A DNA stretch of 7,724 bases, taken from positions 1 to 7,724 of the forward strand of contig JALZUL010000221.1 in assembly GCA_023301665.1 (NCBI GenBank), given 5' to 3'. Within the stretch, counting starts at the first letter, position 1. Every line of letters begins with the position of its first letter. Both the position numbers and the translations under genes were made by a program. A model generated the notes under the pieces. It had not been told where the DNA came from, did no database searches, and saw only the letters and a program-made list of their open reading frames with translations. The DNA is from Ascidiaceihabitans sp. (lineage in GTDB: Bacteria > Pseudomonadota > Alphaproteobacteria > Rhodobacterales > Rhodobacteraceae). Below, piece after piece: positions 1 through 5,797 of this stretch.

Positions 1-944
1 GTTCTTTGAGCCTGCTGGATGTTGCTGAGAGATTCATAAACGTGCCAGAGTTTGTCGCGACATATGGGACAACGACGGACGTTGCCTTTGTGACGCGTCT
101 TTTCGAAAATATTCTTGGCCGCGCTCCGGCTGAGAATGGGCTTAATTTCTGGGTTAGTCAGATTGAAGACGGAAGCAGAACGCGTGCCGAGGTTCTGCAA
201 AGTATCTCAGAGGCATTGGAAAATCAGAACCTGACGGCTGACAGCCTTGAGACATTCGAGGAAAGTTCGGATGCATCGATTTTTGCCCCTCGGATTTACC
301 GCTTGTTCGAAGCTGTTTTTGGGCGTGAGCCGGCGCAACCTGGGTTTGAGGCTTGGGCGGATGCGTTCCAGAATGGACTGTCATTTTCGCAGGCTGTTTC
401 GGCGTTCATCAGTACCACGGAATTCCAGACCCTTTATGAAGGGACCGATAATGAAGGTTTCATCATTCAGTTGTTTAATAACGTTCTAGGCCGAGATCCT
501 GCAGAGGCAGGTTTGGCGGCTTGGGTCGAAAGCCTTGAAAATGGGTTGAGCCGTGAAGCTGTTGTTGAGTTTTTCGTCGACAGTGCTGAGTTTATTCTTC
601 GGACGGATGATGGGCTATTCGAGTTCATGACCAATTTCGGAAGAGATGATACAATTATCGCAGGTTCAGGTAATAATATTGTTGCGGGTGGTCTGTATTC
701 GGATGCGTTCGTATTTGAGGCTTCTGACACGGGTACAACTACAATTCTGGATTGGGAAGCTTGGGATGTCCTGAATTTTGGCGGTTTCGGGTATACTGAT
801 GCAACAGATGTGGCGGCACACTTAACGCAAGTCGGAAGCGTAGTGGTGTTTGAAGATCAAGGCACGACTGTGCTGTTCGAAAATACTGACATTGCAGATA
901 TCTTTGAAACGCAGATCTTTGTGGCAGAAACGTTTTTGACGTAA
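1..944 (+). CDS. DUF4214-repeat protein with RTX-like C-terminal region, probably type I secreted (5' end missing)
   Basis: The reading frame is open through the left edge, so the true start lies outside. The TTG at 6 is just an internal Leu codon. Numbering residues from that TTG, three DUF4214-type repeats are visible at about 26-73, 97-145 and 151-199. Each has the pattern LF..(I/V)(L/F)GR.PA..G...W....(E/Q)(D/N)G, and the last two end in a (T/S)(T/A)EF segment. Residues 3-20 (LLDVAERFINVPEF) look like the tail of a further repeat cut by the edge. Residues 211-225 hold one degenerate RTX-like stretch (GRDDTIIAGSGNN). The acidic, aromatic-rich C-terminus (about 226-312) resembles the C-terminal domain of RTX/serralysin-type proteins that leave the cell by type I secretion without cleavage. 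DUF4214 proteins are often surface or extracellular, but the function of the domain is not settled. The gene ends 134 bp before a convergent glycan-modification operon whose sulfotransferase carries a similar module. The repeat and domain calls are firm. The secretion route is inferred. Confidence 0.85.
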   Translation, partial: SLSLLDVAERFINVPEFVATYGTTTDVAFVTRLFENILGRAPAENGLNFWVSQIEDGSRTRAEVLQSISEALENQNLTADSLETFEESSDASIFAPRIYRLFEAVFGREPAQPGFEAWADAFQNGLSFSQAVSAFISTTEFQTLYEGTDNEGFIIQLFNNVLGRDPAEAGLAAWVESLENGLSREAVVEFFVDSAEFILRTDDGLFEFMTNFGRDDTIIAGSGNNIVAGGLYSDAFVFEASDTGTTTILDWEAWDVLNFGGFGYTDATDVAAHLTQVGSVVVFEDQGTTVLFENTDIADIFETQIFVAETFLT

Positions 945-963
945 TCAGGCTGTATGAAACAAG

Positions 964-1000
964 CAGGCGACAAAGGCATTTAGATGTCCTTTGTCGCCTG
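964..1000. terminator. Perfect 13-bp hairpin between convergent genes, likely terminator
   Basis: CAGGCGACAAAGG (964-976) pairs perfectly with CCTTTGTCGCCTG (988-1000) around an 11-nt loop. It lies 19 bp after the stop of the DUF4214 gene and beyond the 3' end of the minus-strand operon, where a shared transcription stop is expected. The plus side is followed by TATTCCC, so there is no good U-tract. The minus side reads GCTTGTTTC, also only weakly T-rich. It may therefore work as a bidirectional terminator, or protect 3' ends from exonucleases. Confidence 0.65.
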
Positions 1001-1018
1001 TATTCCCGACCACCCTTT

Positions 1019-1037
1019 GAGCAATATTTTGTTGCTC
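1019..1037. terminator. Second small hairpin in the convergent gap
   Basis: GAGCAA (1019-1024) pairs with TTGCTC (1032-1037) around a 7-nt loop rich in T. A still weaker GGGC/GCCC pair (1042-1045 with 1053-1056) follows and is trailed by TTTATT on the plus strand. These could back up the stronger hairpin at 964-1000, but six or fewer base pairs with a short T-run are common by chance. Confidence 0.25.
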
Positions 1038-1077
1038 TTAGGGGCTGAAATCGCCCTTTATTGGTACCGCTTAGAGC

Positions 1078-2058
1078 CTAACGCTCAGCGGTTTCAAGTA
1101 AGCGGTAATCCATAGCGAAATAGTTTCCGATGAATGCTTGGATATCCGTATCAATAAAGCTTTCATCATCGGGCTTTCCGGTGAGCTTGGAAAGCTCGCG
1201 AGGAGGCGTGTTCGCAAGGCTACCAACTTTGTGTTGGCGGGCCGTGGATTTGGCCGTTGGTGAAACATTCTGAATGCCCAAGCGCAAAGACTGAAGGTCT
1301 TCTGGACAACGATCTAAGACGAACTTTTCGAAGGTCTCAATTTTGCGGAGATCGAATAGATGAGTCCAGTTTAGCCCTTCTAGATATCTGTGCTGAGCTG
1401 TCCAGTGGGGGTCTGTTTGATTACGGCTGGTTTCGGATAAGTAGTGACAGAATTGGCGGAAGCTCACACCTTCTTCGATCATTTGCGGCGTAACCTCATC
1501 TGCCTTGTAAGCAAATTTATAGATCGGCGTTGTATGAAATTTGATTGTTGTGGGGTCGGTCCGGGTGCGTACACATTTATCCCAATATGCACTTACGATC
1601 CGTTCTACTGGGTCACGTAGAACAGCTGTCTTTGCATAATCCGGGTCCACCATGACTTGATCTAAATCATGCCGCGTATGGTAGGAAAAGCGCAGGGTGC
1701 TTTTAGAAGCCCGCTCATGGATGGAGACGTCAGGTGAAACGTTTATTCCGCTCAGCTTTAGGAACCATGTTTTTATGGAGGTGTTCGCGTTCTTTGCAAT
1801 CGGGCAAAATATTACTTTGGCAGGCTCAAGAATAAGATTGGCAGTGTCGAATTGCGCCCCTAATTTTGGCAATGCAGGCAAATGCCCAACCCGTCGGAAT
1901 TCACGGCTGATTGTTATGAAGTTCTCGATTTGACGGTTTGTGAAATTTTCGTTGATAAAACGATTCAGCGTCTCTTCTCCCGGCTTGCGACCGAGATAAT
2001 ATTCAAACAGGTTGAGAGCGTTTTCTCGAGCGGTGGTCTTATCTAAATCTGTTGTCAT
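1078..2058 (-). CDS. Sulfotransferase family protein (Sulfotransfer_2-like) with N-terminal DUF4214-like segment
   Basis: This 326-residue protein probably transfers sulfate from PAPS to a carbohydrate. The 5'-phosphosulfate-binding loop is PIAKNANTSIK (86-96), matching the P.KN(A/G).TS.K form of the carbohydrate sulfotransferase family. The 3'-phosphate-binding segment is VLRDPVERIVSAY (146-158), with the expected R.DP.ER..SAY pattern. DPHWTAQHRYL (217-227) is also typical of this family. No signal peptide or membrane segment is seen, so a cytoplasmic site is likely. Residues about 14-55 (LFEYYLGRKP, then a segment ending in SREF) do not belong to the catalytic fold and resemble one DUF4214 unit. 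The ATG overlaps the stop of the upstream glycosyltransferase gene by one base (TAATG), and GGAG lies 10 nt before it. It is the last gene of the operon and faces the DUF4214 gene. The family call is secure. The substrate is unknown. Confidence 0.87.
   Translation of the reverse strand: MTTDLDKTTARENALNLFEYYLGRKPGEETLNRFINENFTNRQIENFITISREFRRVGHLPALPKLGAQFDTANLILEPAKVIFCPIAKNANTSIKTWFLKLSGINVSPDVSIHERASKSTLRFSYHTRHDLDQVMVDPDYAKTAVLRDPVERIVSAYWDKCVRTRTDPTTIKFHTTPIYKFAYKADEVTPQMIEEGVSFRQFCHYLSETSRNQTDPHWTAQHRYLEGLNWTHLFDLRKIETFEKFVLDRCPEDLQSLRLGIQNVSPTAKSTARQHKVGSLANTPPRELSKLTGKPDDESFIDTDIQAFIGNYFAMDYRLLETAER
1891..2019 (-). other. DUF4214-like module within the sulfotransferase
   Basis: Codons for residues about 14-56 of the sulfotransferase encode LFEYYLGRKP (17-26), a helix-like stretch, and then a segment ending in SREFRRV. 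The DUF4214 repeats of the neighbouring secreted protein contain LFNNVLGRDP and end in DSAEF, with similar spacing. The match covers the LF..xLGR.P core, a following aromatic or Leu position, an Arg, and the closing (S)xEF. The G...W positions of a full DUF4214 unit are not preserved, so it is a divergent copy at best. Confidence 0.55.
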
Positions 2059-3203
2059 TATTCAGCAGCTCCGTAGTGCTTTAGTAGAGGTTCAAGAGTT
2101 CCGTCCCAAGTCAAGCTATGATCAGCTGCTCGTTTTGGGCCAAGATCTAGCCGCTTTTGGAAGAACCTTTGAATAAGGGATTTGAACTCTTTTGAATCGT
2201 CGGTAACGAAAACGCCGGGAGCGTCTTCAAATTTCTCATATCCGCGGAATGCCGCAGACATTGCAATGATGGGTTTTCCGCTTAAGAGAGCTTCGGCAGT
2301 TTTTAGGTTTGTGCCACCACCTGATCCGATTGGCAAACAGATGACGGAAGCGAAACCCAAAAGCAATTGCAGCATATCTTCTGAAACCACGCCCATGTTA
2401 TGGACGATATCGTTGTTGAGTTCGCGGAATTTTTGAAACCGAGCGTCCCGCCCTAGCAGGTTATTCACGCCGCCAACGACGACCAAACGTGCAGATGGGG
2501 GGATGAAGCCAGGGATGACCCCAAAATTCTCCCAATAACCTTCAGCGTTCGGTTGATGTGCACTTCCGATAAACAACGCGTAGTCATGGGCATGCGGGGA
2601 AACAGCATTATCGGCCAGTGGCTTGGGTAAAAGAGAGCCATTGGGTGCAATAACTGACTGCTTAGCCCCCAGTTTCTTGAACCGCTCTGCATCCGAGCGG
2701 CTTACCGAAATGACGGTATCCGAGGAGGATACAAGATCGCGTTCCAGTTCAAGCGCTTCAGACTTTAGAGTGTCAGGGAGCAGGTCAGCTTCGACATTCT
2801 GGGATGAATATACAATGGAGGCTCGACGCAATGTGCTGTCATGAGCAATGGCAGTTTTAAAAACAGCGAATAACCAAGGTTGCTCAAATTGAATGACGTC
2901 AGGCTGAAAGGCCGTAAGTTCGTTGATGATCTGGGCGGCAATGGGATGTTTGTCATTCAAAATATGGGACAGATGAACATCTTCACGTTTCCCCGAATGT
3001 GCAAAAGTATCGCGTAGCGTCGCATCAATCGCATATGTTTTTTCTGCTTCTGATGCTTCGGGGAAATCTGCACCAAAGAACAGTGGGAAATGTTTGGCCT
3101 GATGGCCAGACCCATTCAGCCTATCAACAATCGCGCGGACGCGACGCTGGCCGCCATGGAACGGCGATGAAATAGGATAAGTTGAGAGCGACGCGATCTT
3201 CAT
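2058..3203 (-). CDS. GT-B glycosyltransferase, GT4-like
   Basis: This 381-residue protein probably transfers a sugar from a nucleotide-sugar donor at the cytoplasmic face. The N-terminal Rossmann half starts MKIASLSTYP and has the glycine-rich FHGGQRRVRAI loop (15-25) typical of GT4 enzymes. SVIAPNGS (183-190) marks the inter-domain region. The C-terminal donor-binding half has FIGSAHQPNAEG (211-222), VVVGG (241-245) and GSGGGTNLKTAEALLSGKP (293-311). That last motif is the variant in which the first Glu of the EX7E pair is Gly (G296) and only the second (E304) remains, seen in a known subgroup. The start ATG overlaps the stop of the upstream glycosyltransferase gene (ATGA), and the stop overlaps the start of the sulfotransferase gene, so coupled translation is likely. 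The donor and acceptor sugars cannot be read from the sequence. Confidence 0.87.
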   Translation of the reverse strand: MKIASLSTYPISSPFHGGQRRVRAIVDRLNGSGHQAKHFPLFFGADFPEASEAEKTYAIDATLRDTFAHSGKREDVHLSHILNDKHPIAAQIINELTAFQPDVIQFEQPWLFAVFKTAIAHDSTLRRASIVYSSQNVEADLLPDTLKSEALELERDLVSSSDTVISVSRSDAERFKKLGAKQSVIAPNGSLLPKPLADNAVSPHAHDYALFIGSAHQPNAEGYWENFGVIPGFIPPSARLVVVGGVNNLLGRDARFQKFRELNNDIVHNMGVVSEDMLQLLLGFASVICLPIGSGGGTNLKTAEALLSGKPIIAMSAAFRGYEKFEDAPGVFVTDDSKEFKSLIQRFFQKRLDLGPKRAADHSLTWDGTLEPLLKHYGAAE

Positions 3204-4726
3204 GCTTTATGCTCACTGTGTTGTGTTTGCTCAGCGTCTTCGTTCTTAAGAAAGTCATTGTAGCTTTGGGATATCTGTTCTCGAAAATCTTCCCATTTAA
3301 ACGGATCAAAAGTTTGCGCTTTTTCGACGGCGGCCTCGTAAACAGGCCCGTCATCTAACAGGTCTTCCATGTGTTGCAACCAGGCTTTGCCGTCCAAGAT
3401 ACTGATGTGCTTGGCGGTTCCTTTACTGGCTTCAACAATCGCCGGGGCGTCAGACGCAATCACTGGCCGTCCATAAGCAAGTGTTTCAACCACTGGCAAT
3501 CCCCAGCCTTCGTAATGGGCAGGCAGTATCCCAAAACGGCATCTCTGATATAGGATAGAGAGTTCCTGATCATTGATATTGGTTAAGCGTCGAATTGAGT
3601 CATGTGGCAGTTCATAGTCTTCAAATACTTGTTGGAGGAGGGGATCAATCGCCCAGCCAGCTTGGCCGACCCATACCATCGGTGTTTGAAGATCGGGCCT
3701 TCGCATCCGGATTTCTTTCCATAACCGGTAGGCAAGTTCATGGTTCTTGCGCGGTTCTAATGTCCCGACCATGAGAACAAAGTTCTTATCTTCCAGCCCA
3801 TGTCTGGCCAGTACTGCGGTGGCCTTATCATCTGCTTCTATAGCATCCTCAATATCAGCGCCGAGATATGTCGGTGTGATCTGTTCGTCCGCAAATTTTG
3901 GATAGCCATTATCACTAATGTGGCGCAGTAGATCTTGTTTGGTTGTTTCAGAAATAGTCCAAAATTGATCCGCGGACCAAAGGACCCAATGCAACGCAAC
4001 AGGGAAAGTCTTTTTTGTTGTTGGTTCGGTGAGGTGGCGCCATTGTATCGGGATCAAGTCGTAAATCATGTAGTGGAGTTTCCACGCATGTACATACTTA
4101 CACTGATGCGCGTATTCATATCGTTTGTCGGACCAAAACGCGCCCGCGCAGATAAAGTGCTTGATGGTGGAGGGGGCAATTTTATTTTGGTCTGAAAAGC
4201 GCGATATGCAATCGTAATCGAAGGTCCCAGTTTGGACTTCGAAATTTATTTCATCTAGGCGCTGCAGATAACTTGGGGGAATGCCTAAGGATGAAACGAC
4301 AGGGGCAATACGCGCGCGCAATGTTGTATAATCTTCATCGCTGAGATCAGTTAGTGCTTTCCCGAGATAGAGCTGCCGCTTCAATGTGCTGGATGACTTT
4401 GATACTCGGGCTTCAATGAAGGTTTTTGTCAGGCGAGCAATGAATTGCGCTTTTCTAATCAGCCGTTTTGATCTGCTGTTTGGCAATGGTTCAGCCCGTC
4501 TAGAGGGCTGTGATTTCCAGGTTTTGTCGACAGCAAGTGCCTGATATTCTTCGATACTAAGCTCATAGTATGCATTGCTCTCTTCATTGTAGACACCCAA
4601 TACAACGTCTTGCCCAGAGGCTTTCATTTGTTTGAACGCCTTAACGACCTCGAGCTCGACACGAAGAATGCCAACAGGGTTAAGGTGTCGGAACATGAAG
4701 CTGGTAGATACATCAACCAAAATCAT
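3200..4726 (-). CDS. GT4 family glycosyltransferase (group 1), 508 residues
   Basis: This is a probable retaining glycosyltransferase of the GT-B fold. The N-terminus MILVDVSTSFMF is followed by NPVGILRVELEVV (16-28), the usual GT4 acceptor-side loop. HYMIYDLIPIQW (218-229) and WTISETTKQDLLRHI (256-270) are typical of mannosyl- and rhamnosyl-transferase-like members. MVGTLEPRKNH (319-329) is the donor-domain signature with its basic K327. EGWGLPVVE (406-414) is an intact EX7E motif, followed by AYGRPVIASDAPAIVE. It is longer than the common 350-400 residues because of a basic, poorly conserved stretch at about 70-190 before the catalytic core continues. No membrane helix is seen. No clear Shine-Dalgarno precedes the ATG. 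It lies 56 bp after the FkbM gene and overlaps the next gene by ATGA. The family is secure. The sugar specificity is not. Confidence 0.9.
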   Translation of the reverse strand: MILVDVSTSFMFRHLNPVGILRVELEVVKAFKQMKASGQDVVLGVYNEESNAYYELSIEEYQALAVDKTWKSQPSRRAEPLPNSRSKRLIRKAQFIARLTKTFIEARVSKSSSTLKRQLYLGKALTDLSDEDYTTLRARIAPVVSSLGIPPSYLQRLDEINFEVQTGTFDYDCISRFSDQNKIAPSTIKHFICAGAFWSDKRYEYAHQCKYVHAWKLHYMIYDLIPIQWRHLTEPTTKKTFPVALHWVLWSADQFWTISETTKQDLLRHISDNGYPKFADEQITPTYLGADIEDAIEADDKATAVLARHGLEDKNFVLMVGTLEPRKNHELAYRLWKEIRMRRPDLQTPMVWVGQAGWAIDPLLQQVFEDYELPHDSIRRLTNINDQELSILYQRCRFGILPAHYEGWGLPVVETLAYGRPVIASDAPAIVEASKGTAKHISILDGKAWLQHMEDLLDDGPVYEAAVEKAQTFDPFKWEDFREQISQSYNDFLKNEDAEQTQHSEHKA

Positions 4727-4782
4727 TTTGGGAATCCATTCTAAAGGTAGATTTAATACTTAATCATTTGGGAGGAGGTGGG

Positions 4783-5571
4783 CTATCTCTCGGGGCTCCA
4801 CACAGCTTCTAATTCTGCGGCGCGTTCATTCGGAACGAGAAACCAATCCCATGACACGTAGTCACAAACGAGGTTCCAGCTTTCGATGTCATTGATTGGG
4901 TATCCAAATATATCAAAAATTTTGTAATTTATGCTTTGGGCGAGGTTCCAAAGATCTGCTGGGGTTTTCCCATAGGCTAGATATCCAGCAGAACCAAATT
5001 CGATAGAAAGAATTGGTCTTGCTGTTTGGATGACATCTTGGGCACCGTCCAAGAGATCGAGTTCTGCGCCCTCTACATCGATTTTTATGAAATCCGGTAA
5101 GGCTAATTTTTCTTGCGCGACAACCTCGTCGAGGCGCCGCACTTCAACTTTTAAAAGGGTTGGTTGGGCGTTTTGCGGTTCGTTAAAAACACGTTGCTTG
5201 AGGCCGCTCTCTTCCGGCGTCCCCTGTGCAAACACAAAATCCATCGTGTCATTTTCATTGGAGAGAGCAAATTCAAAAAAAGTGAATGTTGGCTGCTCAG
5301 CTTCAAGGGTTCGTAGATTTGCGGCTAAATCCGGGATTGGTTCAAACCCGACAACTTGCCCAGTGCTTCCGGTCAAATTGAGAAAAGGGTGGGCGTGCCG
5401 AGCTTTGTGGCATCCAATATCGTAGACGCATTGGCCAGCCTTAATCACGGGCCGATACATCAACTCAAGCAAGTTTTCGTAGTGCATGCTTAGATTAAAG
5501 TGAGGGTTTAAGCGTTCGAAGAACTGGCGTCGAACGAGGTGCTCAGTTACTGAAATATCATCACCTTTCAA
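4783..5571 (-). CDS. FkbM family SAM-dependent methyltransferase
   Basis: This 262-residue class I methyltransferase probably O-methylates a sugar hydroxyl. Motif I is VYDIGCHKARH (49-59), a variant of the usual D(V/I)GAN.G form. The acidic residue that binds the SAM ribose lies in GFEPIP (75-80). FALSNENDTMDF (101-112) and DFIKIDVEGAELDLLDGA (160-177) are FkbM hallmarks, the last being the domain's most constant motif. FkbM enzymes are frequent in polysaccharide and glycolipid clusters, which fits the two glycosyltransferases downstream. It is the first gene of the minus-strand operon. The chosen start is a TTG at 5569-5571. An in-frame TAG lies two codons upstream, and the next ATG is at residue 29, close to the core fold. 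No Shine-Dalgarno is visible before the TTG, so the start is uncertain while the rest of the gene is secure. Confidence 0.87.
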   Translation of the reverse strand: MKGDDISVTEHLVRRQFFERLNPHFNLSMHYENLLELMYRPVIKAGQCVYDIGCHKARHAHPFLNLTGSTGQVVGFEPIPDLAANLRTLEAEQPTFTFFEFALSNENDTMDFVFAQGTPEESGLKQRVFNEPQNAQPTLLKVEVRRLDEVVAQEKLALPDFIKIDVEGAELDLLDGAQDVIQTARPILSIEFGSAGYLAYGKTPADLWNLAQSINYKIFDIFGYPINDIESWNLVCDYVSWDWFLVPNERAAELEAVWSPER

Positions 5572-5692
5572 GGGCTAACTAATAGGCTGCCCTTGGGGGC
5601 GGTCATTACTTCTAAGTGTTGGATCGATAACAGTGTTTCCTAAAAATTACCAGTCAGTTGTCGGGTTCAGGCATTTATTCGCTGTCTAAGGT

Positions 5693-5721
5693 TTGCTATG
5701 GGTTTGGCTCTGTTTTACAAC
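5693..5721 (+). promoter_or_regulatory. Candidate sigma-70 promoter for the second sulfotransferase-like gene
   Basis: TTGCTA (5693-5698) and TACAAC (5716-5721) each match the -35 and -10 consensus at four of six positions and are separated by exactly 17 bp. Transcription would begin near 5728, leaving a leader of about 70 nt. Matches of this quality arise by chance, so this is only a candidate. Confidence 0.3.
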
Positions 5722-5784
5722 AGATTCAGCGGTGAGTGCGGGTGGCCTACATCAGAAATGAATGTGTGCTGAAGAGTGAAATAT

Positions 5785-5791
5785 GAGGGTG
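5785..5791 (+). promoter_or_regulatory. Ribosome binding site that sets the start at 5798
   Basis: GAGGGTG lies six bases before the ATG at 5798. An in-frame TGA (5795-5797) directly precedes this ATG, closing a tiny ATG-AGG-GTG-CAA-TGA frame that starts at 5783. The coding region therefore cannot begin earlier in this frame. A GTG directly after the ATG is an alternative start one codon later. Confidence 0.6.
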
Positions 5792-5797
5792 CAATGA

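Larger units (their letters stand above)
5572..5797. promoter_or_regulatory. Divergent intergenic region between the FkbM operon and the second sulfotransferase-like gene
   Basis: These 226 bp separate two outward-reading transcripts, so promoters for both should lie here. I found one plausible plus-strand promoter (listed separately) and no convincing minus-strand pair. A short inverted repeat, GGGC (5572-5575) with GCCC (5589-5592), sits directly before the TTG of the FkbM gene and could fold in its mRNA leader. No recognisable operator or riboswitch was seen. Confidence 0.5.

Noticed and set aside
1074..1086. GAGC/GCTC hairpin over the sulfotransferase stop codon
   Set aside because: A four-base stem inside the gene end is too weak to support a function.
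4771..4782. GGAGGAGGTGGG purine run resembling a strong Shine-Dalgarno on the plus strand
   Set aside because: No plus-strand gene follows it. It lies in the gap of a minus-strand operon, where it reads as a pyrimidine run.
5030..5425. A 131-residue plus-strand frame opposite the FkbM gene
   Set aside because: It lies wholly antisense to conserved FkbM motifs and has a Ser/Arg-rich low-complexity composition expected of an antisense shadow.
5600..5690. Possible minus-strand promoter for the FkbM operon (CTGACT and TGTTAT)
   Set aside because: The spacing is 19 bp and both hexamers are poor, so the signal is not better than chance.
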